From positions 59,139,318 to 59,203,317 of the forward strand of contig JAAALK010000081.1 of NCBI GenBank assembly GCA_019279435.1: a DNA stretch of 64,000 nucleotides, in the 5' to 3' direction. Positions 20,014 to 31,100 of the stretch are shown here, piece after piece. The stretch is from Zizania palustris. Its lineage: Eukaryota > Streptophyta > Magnoliopsida > Poales > Poaceae. A program made the translations under genes and the position numbers. Within the stretch, counting starts at the first letter, position 1, and the number at the start of each line of letters is the position of its first letter. The notes below the pieces were generated by a model. That model saw only the letters and a program-made list of their open reading frames with translations, did not search any database and had not been told where the DNA came from.

Positions 20014-22651
20014 ATGACGTCTCCTGGCAAGGTCCTGTCCTTGGAAGCTTATGGCAATAATTATTGGAAGACTCGCATGCGACCCTATCTCATGAGCCAA
20101 AGCTCGGACATCTGGGACATTTGCGTTCACGCTACGTTTGTCATATTGTCAGTTGCTGAGCGTGGTACTCCTGGTATCATCGCCCAGCATGTGAACAATA
20201 GCAAAGCGGTGAACATCTTGTTTTCTGGTTTAGGTCCCACTGAATTTGAGCGTGTGAGCCATCTCTCCACTGCGAGAGAGATCTGGGCTACCCTCCAGGC
20301 ACACCATGAGGGGACAGCCTAGGTCAAGGCTCGGCTCTATCAGACCTACCGGCGTGAATATGAGAACTTCACACAAAAGCCGGGTGAATCTGTTGAAGCG
20401 TTGTTTGGTCGTTTTCAGTCGATCATAAACAAGCTTCAGGACAACAAGGCTGAAGGTGTTCAGTTAGTCTCAGATCACGAACAGGCGCTCAAGGTTCTTC
20501 ATACCTTGGACCAAAAGATCTGGGAGATCAAGGTATCCTCTATCATTGAGAGCACTTCTTATGATACCTTGACCATTTCTGATTTGTTTAGCAAGCTGAA
20601 GGCCACCGAGGTTGATACCCAGTTGAGATCAAACTTCTATGAGCTGTGCTGGGTTCTCTTTGATGTCTATCACTAAGGACCAGCTTGAGTCTTTGGGAGA
20701 TGATGATTTGTGTCTGTTTAACAACCGGGTGTGTCGTGTTTATGACAAAAGGATGTTCAAAAGACACGGCACAAAATTCGGATGCTTTGAGTGTGGTGAT
20801 CCAGGACACTTCATCGCCGACTGCCCCAAGCGCAATGGACACAAGAAGGGCACCGGTGGCAGCTTCCATGACTCCGGCAAGCACGAGAGCTCATCCTTCA
20901 ACAAGGGCAAGCCGAAGACCCGATTCTTCAAGAAGGCCTTGAAGGACTACCGGCGAGAGAACAAGAAGCGCGACAAGGCCTTCTTCGCTGAGATGGAGAA
21001 GAGCTACTCCAAGCGGTCCACGTCTTCTTCCTCTTCATCGAGCTCAAGCGACGAGGAGATCACCATCACGAAGGGGAAGGACAAGGACGATCCGGCGGGC
21101 CTCTGCTTCATGGCCTTCGGAGACAAGCCGAAGAGCCACTCACACCAGTGCCGAAGATCCCGCAAGAGCTTCTGTTCAATGGCTCTTGGGGATAGGGAAG
21201 AAAAGAGCTCCTCCGATGACTCCGACGACGACGACAACAAGGTATCATCCTATGAACGAGAAATTGTTGATTTACTTGAGAGCAATCGTCAGGAGTTAAA
21301 ATATCGGGAAAAACTGCTTAGGGGGGCCAAGAAGAGGATAGATGAGTTAGAGAGTGAGCTTGCCGTAGCCAACGGTAGAATTGAGAGTCTATCTTCTTCC
21401 CCCTGCTTGGGTGATAGCAGTGAGTGCTCGAAATGTGAGGTGCTTCTGTGTGACTTGTCGATTCTGAAGTCCAAGTACATAGAAAGGGTTGATGAGAGGG
21501 ACGCTTTGGCCACTGAGCTTGAAAGCACTCAGCTGGAGCTGAAAGATGCTCAAGCCACTGTCGTCGCACCCTGTGCTGATTGCCCATCTCATCTAGCTGT
21601 CTTAGCTGAGCTGAAAGCCAAGGGCGATGTGCATTTGGGTGATTTGGAGAGAGTGAGAGCTGAGCTTGCGCAGACTAGGCTAGAGCTTGAGACATTGTCA
21701 GTTCCACCCACTGTCTGTGAGAACTGTCTGTCTCTTAGACTTGAGTTGATTAAGCTAAAAGTCAAGAAGTCTGTCCAGGTAGATAGCGAGTGTGAGACCT
21801 GCTTGTCTCAGGTGGAGGTACTAGCTTCCTTGAGAGAGGAGCTAGCTGATTCTCAGAATGAGAACTTTTACCTCCGTTCTATCTTGAGTTGGATCAGTGC
21901 CAGAGAGCCACAGCTCGGCATGATGATCCAGCAGTTCAAGAGGCAGGATGGGTTTGGGGTAGGTTACACCTACACCAAGGCTGACTTTGAGAGTGCCATT
22001 AGCCGGGCAGTGGAGTGGAGTAAAATGACTCCTGAGCAGAGATACCCTAAGACTCACTCCACTGAGTCTTCCCAGGCTTGTCAGCCCAAGGATGGAGTGA
22101 TCCATGAACCACCCAAAGCTCCACCCAAGAAGCCCATTTGGGTTCCAAAGCCCAAACATCTCCACACTTCTTTAGACTCTCTTCCTGGACCCTCTCAACC
22201 CAAGAAGACAACACTAACCACCACTAATCCCAAGAACCCCAAGCCTCAACCACATCCCAAAAAGCCTACCTATCATTGTGAGTACTGTCAGAGAGACGGG
22301 CATCTTGCGGAGTTTTGCTTCAGGAGGAAGCGGGTTGAGAAAGCAGAGCATGCTCGTGGTGGTCAGGAGCAGTTCTACCAGCAGGGTGGTAGACTGAGAG
22401 TTCCTCGACGTGGGGAGAGGCTGGATGCCAGGCCGCGTCGTGTAGGTGGTGGTAGAGGAGACGACTTTCTTGCTCGTACTCCAGTTGGTGGTGGTCGTTC
22501 CGGCAGAGCTCCAGGCCGTTTTGGCTACGGTCCTGGACCTCGTGGCCGCGGCTTTAGGCAGAACCAAGGACCGCGCTTTGAGCCGCGTTTTGGTCCAAAC
22601 TTTTCTGATGATTTCTGCTTTCCGTCTTTTGAGCAGATGGCTCGACACTAG
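20014..22651 (+). pseudogene. gag of Copia-1, long, with two zinc knuckles
   Basis: It starts at ATG 20014, 50 bp after the primer site, with MTSPGKVLSLEAYGNNYW, the DUF4219/UBN2-type copia capsid start. The capsid region is interrupted by TAG at 20320-20322 (Gln codon) and by a frameshift near 20660. From there 670 codons are open to TAG at 22651. Zinc knuckle 1 is CFECGDPGHFIADC (near 20780); then come a Ser/Lys-rich acidic stretch, a long coiled coil with repeated Cys-x2-Cys pairs (about 21290-21860), and zinc knuckle 2 CEYCQRDGHLAEFC (near 22280), followed by a Gly/Arg-rich tail. At about 870 codons it is far longer than Ty1 or Tnt1-type gag, as is usual for SIRE/Maximus. It would form the particle and bind RNA. 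Confidence 0.85.
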
Positions 22652-22710
22652 TTTAGCTCTTTTGCTAAACCCGGTGCCGGACCATTTGCTCCCACTTACA
22701 GCCACTGATT

Positions 22711-25700
22711 GTGCAGGACCGGGGACTGGAGGATGTTTGGATCATGGACTCAGGATGCTCTCGCCACATGACGGGACATCGCAGATGGTTCTCTAGTCTC
22801 ATTCCCCCGAGCTCCAAAGAATACATCACCTTCGGGAACAGTGGTCAAGGGAAAGTAAGTGGCTTTGGCTCAATTCGCATTTCAGACCATTTTTCTTTGA
22901 AGAACGTTGCCTTGGTTGGAAACTTGAACTTCAATTTGATTTCTGTTTCGCAACTTCTTGAGGATGGTTTGTAGGTGCGTTTTAAGAAGGGCAATTCTTC
23001 TGTGTTTGATTCTAGAGGGTCTTTGATTTGCCAGATCTTACCTTTCGGTAAAGTTTTTCGAATTGACTTCTCTAGTTCTTTTGGCCCTTCTCACTGTTTG
23101 ATTGCTGGATATTCTTCTGAGCTCTGGAAGTGGCATGGGAGGTTAGGTCATTTGAGTTTTGATCTGCTAGTCAGGTTAAGCTCTATGGACCTCATCCGAG
23201 GATTGCCCAAGCTTAAAATGGAGAAAGATCTAGTTTGCCATCCCTGTCGTCACGGGAAAATAGTTGCCGCTTCTCACTCACCTGTGACTCAGGTGATGAC
23301 TTCGTATCCGGGCGAGCTATTACACATGGACACTATCGGTCCATCTCGGGTACGCTCAGTCGGTGGGAAGTGGTACGCACTTGTGATTGTTGACGACTTT
23401 TCTCGATTCTCGTGGGTTTTCTTTTTGGAGTCTAAGGATGAGACTTTTCATTTTGTTCATGACCTGATTTTGAAGCTGAAGAATGAGAACAATGGTCAGA
23501 TGCGAGCAATTCGCTCCGACAACGGCTCTGAGTTCAAGAACTCTCAGTTCGTCAGCTTCTGTAGTGATCAGGGTCTTGACCATCAGTTTTCTGCTCCTTA
23601 CACTCCCCCACAGAATGGCGTTGTGGAACGAAAGAACCGCACGCTAGTCGAGATGGCCAGGACGATGCTCGATGAGCACAAGACTCCTAGGCATTTTTGG
23701 GCTGAAGCCATGAACACGGCTTGCTATCTGGCCAACCGCATTTTTCTTAGAGCTTACCTTGGTAAGACCTCATACGAGTTGCGGTTTGGCAGACAGCCCA
23801 AGGTGAGCCACTTGCGAGCGTTTGGCTGCAAGTGCTTTGTGCTCAAGAAGGGAGGGCATTTGGACAAGTTTGAGTCTCGTTGCTGGGACGAAGTTTTTCT
23901 TGGTTATGCATTGCATTCTCAAGGTTTCCGTGTTTGGAACCTCGAATCCCAGCAGCTTGTCGAGACTTGCGAGGTTTCTTTTGATGAGTCCTTGCCTTCT
24001 TTAACTCCTTCTTTTGAGCTTTCTGGTGATGGTGAGCTCGGAGAGTCCATCTTCGAGGAAGAGGAGGATACTCCAGCTGCTGATGAGGGTGGGCCTTCTG
24101 CACCTCCTGCAGAGCCCACACCTTCTGAGACTTCGACTGAGGACGAGGGCGGACCTCTAATCACTTCTTCCAGTTCGATTGAGCCCCCTCAGTCGAGTCC
24201 AGAGGTGCCAGCTGCTGACTCCGGTGAGGTGACATCAGATCACCAGGGATCCCGAGCAGTTCAGCGTGATCACCCCTCAGAGCTCATCATCGGTGATGTG
24301 TCTACAAGAACTTTGCGTTCGTTTGTTGACTCTCTTGCTGTGTTTGCTGAATCTGCTTTTGTTGCATCTTTTGAGCCCAGAGACATTTCTCATGCTCTTT
24401 CTGATTCAAACTGGATTAATGCCATGCAAGAAGAGCTTGAGAATTTTGTCCGCAATCGGGTTTGGACACTAGTAGAGCTGCCACCAGGATGCAACCCCAT
24501 AGGCACCAAGTGGGTGTTCAAGAACAAGCAAGGTGAAGATGGGGTTGTGGTGCGCAACAAAGCTCGACTAGTTGCCCAGGGTTTTTGCCAGAAGGAAGGT
24601 ATTGATTTTGAAGAAACCTTCGCTCTTGTTGCCCGTCTTGAGTCCATTCGCATTCTCTTAGCTTTTGCCGCTTCGAAGGGTTTTAAGCTTTTTCAAATGG
24701 ACGTCAAGAGTGCTTTTCTGAACGGGTACATAGAGGAGGAGGTTTATGTTAGGCAGCCCCCCGGTTTTGAGAACCCTAAGTTTCCTCGACATGTTTTTAA
24801 GCTGCAGAAAGCTTTATATGGGTTAAAGCAAGCCCCAGGGCTTGGTATGACCGGTTAAAGCAGTTTTTGTTGGGGAAGGGCTTTGTGATGGGTTCTGTGG
24901 ATAAGACTCTCTTCTTGCTCAGAGATGCTTCAGATTTTTTAGTCGCTCAGATATACGTGGACGATATTATCTTTGGCGGTACTACTAATGATCTTGTGTC
25001 CAAGTTTTCTGAACAGATGCATAGCGAGTTTGAGATGAGCCTCATGGGTGAACTCAAGTACTTTCTAGGGCTCCAGATCAAGCAGACCAAGGACGGCACC
25101 TTCATCCACCAGGGTAAGTACACTCGGGACATGTTGAAGAAATTCGACTTCGGTGGAGAGCTGAAGCCTCAGATGACCCCAATGGGTACATCTGGGGGCC
25201 TGGACAAGGACAAGAGCGGCGTCAAGGTCAACGAGAGAGAATTTCGAGGGATGATCGGTTCGCTGCTGTACTTGACGGCGATGAGGCCAGACATACAGTT
25301 CACCGTGGGACTGTGCGCGCGCTTCCAGTCTTCACCACGCGCGTCTCATCGGCAGGCTGTCAAGCGCATCTTCAGGTATCTCACTTATGCGCCTGATCTT
25401 GGTCTTTATTATTCAGCATCATCATCTCTTGATTTATGTGGATTTTCGGACGCTGACTATGGTGGGTGCCGGTTGGATCGCAAGTCGACTTCCGGTACTT
25501 GCCAGTTTCTTGGTTCGTCTCTTGTGTCTTGGTCTTCTCGAAAGCAATCTGGAGTTGCTCTTTCGACCACTGAGGCTGAGTACGTAGCTGTTGCTAGCTG
25601 CTGCTCACAGTTGGTTTGGATGATTTCCACTCTACGAGATTTTGGGTTGTTCTTTCCTACCAGAGTTCCTTTGTTTTGCGACAGCGCCAGTGCTATTAGT

Positions 25701-25904
25701 GTAGGGAAAAACCCATGTCTCCATTCAAAAATCAAACATATTGATGTGCGCTTTCACTTTTTGCAGGATCAATATGAGAAAAGTGTCATTGACCTTGTTC
25801 ATGTTGATACCCATCATCAGTTGGCTGACATTTTCACCAAACCCCTAGATCAGTCTACTTTTGAACGTTTACGAGGGGATTTGGGTGTTGTGTATCCTTT
25901 CTAG
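22711..25904 (+). pseudogene. pol of Copia-1 (protease-integrase-RT-RNase H)
   Basis: Protease is recognised by WIMDSGCSRHMTG (near 22740). Integrase follows, with zinc-binding HGRLGHL...CHPCRHGK, then MDTIGPS, IRSDNGSEF and VVERKNRTL as the DDE triad. RT has FQMDVKSAFLNG (near 24697) and YVDDIIF (near 24955). RNase H has GFSDADYGG and STTEAEYVA, and the end is DIFTKPL...VVYPF. Two lesions only: TAG at 22972-22974 between protease and integrase, and a one-base loss near 24840 in the QAPRAWYD motif (the reversed fragment at 44870 keeps the base). Otherwise the frame is open, so this is a fairly young, recently disabled copy. Confidence 0.92.
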
Positions 25905-27235
25905 GATATTTTGAGTCAGTTATTTTCTTTCTTCTTTACTCTTTTCTTGAGTCTTTTTGTGTGTGTTCATATCATACATATTCACATATCACACTTTTGA
26001 GCTTGCTTCTGTTATATGATTGAACCGCTTTACTTATTCTAGCTGGTACATGCTTTTGATTACTTGTCAATGATCATGCCTTGTTTCAGTTCGCTTGATA
26101 TGTCTGATATCTGTCATATGCATGGCTTTTATGCTTTAAACTTAAAAAAATGATCACCATTTCTTCTGGTAACTAGCATGTGTAGGCTGAGTGCTTTTGC
26201 TATCTGTTACATGCCCTATAGCTAGTTCCTCACATAGATGCAGATATGCAACTTGGACATCTTTATGCTTTATCATGGAAAATGTGCTATAAAAATGATA
26301 AGAATCAAAAATGAATGAAAATTCCATGCCTTTTTATGCTTGAGTTGAAAAGATCCAAGTGGGTTTGTTTTGTCACATTGCTTTGTTCTGGACTGCTTAC
26401 CATAGCACTTTGGTATGAACTAGGACAGTGTAGTGTATGCCAAGACCAATGTCTTAAGCTTCTGATAGTCCAGTTCTGGCCTAGGCTTGACTTGGTCGGT
26501 TAGCATAAGGTTTGACATGCAAATAACCCTTGGCAAAAATGAAAAAGGAAAATGAAAAAGCCTGAACATTTAAAAGATAACAAGTTTGTTGAAGCACTTT
26601 GTTTTGGACGATGCTTATCTTGGTAGATATCAGTTAGCTTCTGCATCTCATGCTTTACCTTGCTTGTTAACTGGAAAATGTGGTGATGCCTTTGTTTGCA
26701 AAAACTGAAAAATGCATGCTAATGACTTTCTTTAGATATCATCTGTTGTACTGATCATGCCATGTGTCTTAGACAATATGTCTTTTGCTATACTTGCTAT
26801 ATGTTGTAATTGCAGTTAATCATATCTGAGAAGCATGCTTTCTACACTCCACCCGCACCCCAGTTGCATTCATTGCATATTTTGAGGAGGAGTTGCATTT
26901 CAGGGGGAGTCTGCGTCTTAGAGTGCTTGATGAGTTCACTTGTCAACAAGGGGGAGGATTTTTGGTATAAGAGTATAAGGGGGAGTTTTGGTTTTTATCC
27001 TGTTTGTCTTTACTCTTTTGATATCCTTGTTGATGTTTCTGTGACTGCACACGTTTTGAGCTTTTACCTTTGGTTAACCATAATGATCGTTTCTTGCTTT
27101 TGTTTGGCTTTTGGTCATTAGGGTTAAACTTTTACTTTATTTTCTTCTTCTTTGTTTTCTTGTGTTTTGTTTTCGTGTTTCCACGGTTGCTTGCAGGTAC
27201 TGAAAGCTGAAGAAGAGAAGTGTTGACAATGCACT
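25905..27235 (+). other. Long 3' UTR of Copia-1
   Basis: There are 1.3 kb with no convincing gene. I looked for an envelope-like ORF, as some SIRE/Maximus elements have, and found none. A block at 26346-26535 is strongly conserved with the 3' UTRs of Copia-2 and Copia-4. Three GGGGGAG tracts lie at about 26901, 26950 and 26981. The region ends at GCACT 27231-27235, the target-site duplication of Tat-2. Confidence 0.7.
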
Positions 27236-27730
27236 TGTTGGCGTAAAAGATTACGCTAACAGGTTTCTGTAGAATAGAAACTAACAAACGAAGTGTTTGT
27301 GAAGCAAACTGTTCTAAGCCTCCGAAAGGATAATAACTTAGAATAGTTCGAATGTGTGTATTGAATAACTTGTATTCGGTCCCTATTACAGGGTGAAATG
27401 AGGGGTATTTATAGGCCCAAACATTAAGGAAAAGACCTATTTACCCCTCTATTACAACCGACATAGTGGAAACTATTCGGTTCCCTTAATAGGGCTAAAA
27501 TGGTAAAAGACTAATCTAATGAGAAAGAAGATAAGTCTTCCATCTTAGCTGGCAGAAAAGATCTTGAAAAGCCTTAATTCGAAGATGTACTTCGAACCAA
27601 TGCCTATCTTCGTACTTCGAACTGGGTTCCGGGTATCTTCGAAGATGATCGTCAGGGAACCTTCGAATCCGCTGTCTGCCTTTATGTTGCTTAGGCAATA
27701 ACCCCGAAGATGAGATATTTTCCCCCAACA
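27236..27730 (-). mobile_element. 3' LTR of Tat-2 (495 bp)
   Basis: It begins TGTTGGCGTAAAAG and ends TTTTCCCCCAACA in plus orientation. On the minus strand TATAAATACC (about 27405) is a plausible core promoter. It is followed by GTAGCCCCTCGAATACG, on minus a purine-rich GAGGGG tract serving as polypurine tract. Confidence 0.93.
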
Positions 27731-28057
27731 GTAGCCCCTCGAATACGCTTCTCCGTTTGACCTGTAACGTTAGGAGAGCAGTATACGGAAGGAAAAGATA
27801 ACCAAACATAGGGGTTATTGGTTTTTAGTTCATCTCCGAAATGCATGAAGATATAAACTCCGAATCAGTCTTAAGGTAATTGCTTTTTGAACTAGCTTAG
27901 AACTGACTCAAGAAGTTCGAAAGTCTTTTAGACTTAGAGAAAATAGCCGTTAAGTTTCTGTTTCCAACGGAAACTGTAGTAAGCGTTAATCTCGGAGAAA
28001 AGTAACGGTAGGAATGCGAAACGACATGGATTAACGGTAAAAAAGTGAAGTTTAGGC

Positions 28058-28065
28058 TATAAATA
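28058..28065 (+). promoter_or_regulatory. TATA box of the Tat-2 antisense gene
   Basis: TATAAATA in GTTTAGGCTATAAATAGAAG, 127 bp before the ATG at 28185. Tat-3 has GTTTAGGCTATAAATAAAT at the same place. It lies 330 bp inside the 3' LTR, so the gene has its own promoter pointing away from the LTR. Confidence 0.65.
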
Positions 28066-28184
28066 GAAGGCCTAAAACTTACCCGGTTACCTTTTCACCG
28101 TCTTCTCGCATCCAAAAACTTTTCGAGCCCTTTGAGTTCTCGAGCCCTAGCCTCCATTTTCCCCAAAGCAATCCATCGATCGCA

Positions 28185-31100
28185 ATGGTGAAGACTAAGG
28201 GATCTGCACCTCACTCGGCCTTGGCCCGGCAGCAGGCGGCTGCAGCAGCAGCGGCGGCATCGTTGGCGGCGGCACCTCCGATACCGGCGATGACATCCAT
28301 GGCGGCAGGAGGGAGAAATCCCCAAATCGCCGATGACCAAGGTCTGTGCCCGCCATCGACAAAATATTTGGATCAATCTTTCAAGTTGGGGCCTTCTACC
28401 TGCAAGAGAGAGTCATTGGCAATCGCAGCGGGAGGAAAAATCAGTAATGGAGTTATGATCCGGAAGCCAGGCAAAGAAACGATTCCATCGCCAAGACCCG
28501 GAGAAGTAGTTGTATTCGAAGCTTTCTTCGAAGCTGGCTTGGGCCTCCCTGCAGTAGACTTCCTGGCGGAGGTACTTGATCTGTTCCATGTAACCCTCCC
28601 CCAATTATCTCCGAATGCAGTAGCTAGATTAGCTATCTTCGAATGGGCGCTGAGGGCCGAAGGTTGTGAGGGGAGGGCAGAGATCTTCGCTGCATTACAT
28701 CGAGCAACTTGCCAACCAAAGACCTTCGTAGGCCCCGGAGGTGAAAAAGTGGTTGTATCCTTTGGCAGTATCAACTTTAGGCTTCGGGATGAGTATGCCC
28801 TCTAATTTCCTGCCAAGGCCATCAATGCAAGATGGTATACGGATTGGATTCTGAGATGGTTCTATGCCGAAGTTGGGGCAAGCAGTCCTCTGGCCGGGCC
28901 CCTTAAAGAAATTCAATTTTGGAAGGAAGCTTTAGTGCAGCCCAACGAAGCTCAGCTCGAAGCCCGTCTTAACCTGCTTCAAAAGATTAGCCGAAGGTTA
29001 AGTATGCGAGACTTGACCGAAGAATTCCTCGGCCCGCAAATTTCTCCGCTGATGGCCAACTAGCCTATCGTCTTCGAAGATGACTCGGAAGGCGGTCTCT
29101 GCAAGATTAACTTGACTTCGAGCCCTGCAGGTAACTTCGAAACCAACATGCATTATACATATTTACTTCGAAGAAAGACTAACTTGAATTATTTATTTTT
29201 CAGCTTCTTCAGCCCCTATTACTTCAGAGCAAATTATAAGGGCTTCTGAGAAGATTTTGGGTGCCCCAACTCCGACTGAAAAAGAATGGAGAGTTAAATT
29301 GGTCGGGAGTTGGGAGAGGTTTAACAGAGTATGGGGAATGTTGGAGATGACTCCGCCCCCTCTGATGGACTGGGTGCCTTCGGAGAAAGGACCCAAGAAA
29401 AGGATGGCCGAAGCGGGGACTTCAAGCTCCGCAAGGACTCCGGTGAAGAAGGTGGCTCGGAAGCCAAAAAATCTCGCACCTTCGAACCCTGCACCTTCGA
29501 GCTCAAGAACCTCAATCTCCGGTTCTAAAGAAGATGAAGGTATACTATTAGTGAGATTGATTGATGAAGATGCGGCTCAGAAAGATATTCACATTGAAGA
29601 TACTGCAGGTATGCCGGAGTCTCAGGCTATCATTGAAGAAGCGAGAGCTCCGGATGCTCAAGAAGAAGAGCAAATTGAAGCCCCTGTGGGCGAAGATGAA
29701 GTTGAAGTTACTACAACTTCAATTGTGGATGAAGGGAGGACTGCTCACGGAGATACTCCGGCAGTTGAAGTTTTAATTGTGGATTCAGACGAAGACCTCA
29801 CCTTTGATCCTCCGAGCAGTCCGGTGCTCGATCACCCCCAGAATGTTGAAGGTAAACTTCGCATAATTCTCTTATTATTTTCTGCAAAATTATACAATGT
29901 ATAATACCTTTGCTTTTGCAGAGCCCCCTTCTGTAGAAGTACATCACGAAGATCCAATTCAAGGGCCTTCGACAACTTCGGAGCCGCACCCGGAGGTCGG
30001 TCAACTGGGACCTGGAAGGGGTAAAAGACATATAGAGCCTCTCCCTACTCAAGGATCAACTTCGTCTGAATCAACAGATGAAAGTGAATCGACTGAGGGG
30101 GGGCCATCTACCGAAGTTCCAAGGACCTCAGGAGAACGCTCCGGAGCTTCGCCAAGCAGGGACGACCAAGAGGCTTCGGCAATGCTCCCTCTTTTAACTC
30201 CTTTTTTGGAGCAAAGAACCGGGCTTCGGACTCTGCTCAAACCTTTGGGTCGAGTGAGTCGCGAAGTCGGGGAGATAGAGCTGGTAGCAAAATTAAGCAG
30301 GGCGAAGAGTTCGGAGCTTAACGTTGCTTTGGAACGAGCAACCTACCAGGTACGGAGCACCTTCGAACCAATAGCAAATTAAACATGAATAATTTCTTAC
30401 TTCAGTTTTTTCTTTTCTTAGCAAGCGGTCTTGGCCCGCGCTGCAACTTTATCGAGCGAAAATGAGATTGCTCAGCTTCGGGAAGAAAATGAAGCTCTCA
30501 AACGCAACTTGTCTTTCTCCGAAGCTAGAGTGGTTCAAATGGATAACATGATTTCAACGGAGCGTAGGGCCAGACAGGGCTTTGAGGCTGCTAATAAAGA
30601 GCTCGAAGCAGAAAGAATTGTGCTTCGAGCAGAAATTGAAAAAGAGCGGTTGGAGCATGCTAGTGCTGGGTCCGAACTTGTGAGGCTCCAAGAGGAAACT
30701 AGCCAACTCCTAAATCAGATGAATATTTTATCTACGGAGAATGCTAGGATTTCCGGAGTTCTAGCGGAAACGACTTCGAGCAAGGATGCATTAATCGAAG
30801 AAAAGCTTAAGTCTGAGAAGGTAGCTACGGAGGTCATAGAACAAATGCTAGGTGTTCTGGAGTACTTCGGTACTACTGGATCACTCCCTTCAGATGACAA
30901 CGTCACTCTGTTGCGCCGGTTAAAAAGGATCCAAGGAGCAGCGAAGCAAATGAAGACGGCAGGCATTTGTTATGGAGAACTCTCTGGACAAGTGTCTGCC
31001 CTCGGACTACTTCGTTACTACGAGGATTTGGGCCGAACAATCACTCCGAGCGCAGAGGGCTCCATTACCTTCGACGACGAGCGGCTTTTAAATCCTTCCG

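Larger units (their letters stand above)
17729..27235 (+). mobile_element. Copia-1: long-LTR Ty1/copia element, 5' LTR to 3' UTR
   Basis: Structure: LTR 17729-19948, initiator-Met-type primer site, gag with two zinc knuckles, protease, integrase, RT, RNase H, then a long 3' UTR with several GGGGGAG tracts. The integrase-before-RT order defines copia. LTRs over 2 kb, the long gag, the extended 3' UTR and multiple polypurine tracts suggest the SIRE/Maximus lineage. It is interrupted at 27235 by Tat-2 and resumes at 42064 with its polypurine tract and 3' LTR. The bases before the 5' LTR (GTATC) are native to the antisense gene; the matching duplication on the far side falls in or beyond the N gap. 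Confidence 0.88.

Noticed and set aside
20740..21592. Minus-strand frames opposite Copia-1 gag
   Set aside because: Shadow frames of the long gag coding strand, with no promoter or conservation of their own.
25905..27235. Envelope-like third gene in the Copia-1 3' UTR
   Set aside because: Longest frame is about 100 codons, with no signal peptide, membrane segment pattern or conservation as protein in the sister 3' UTRs.
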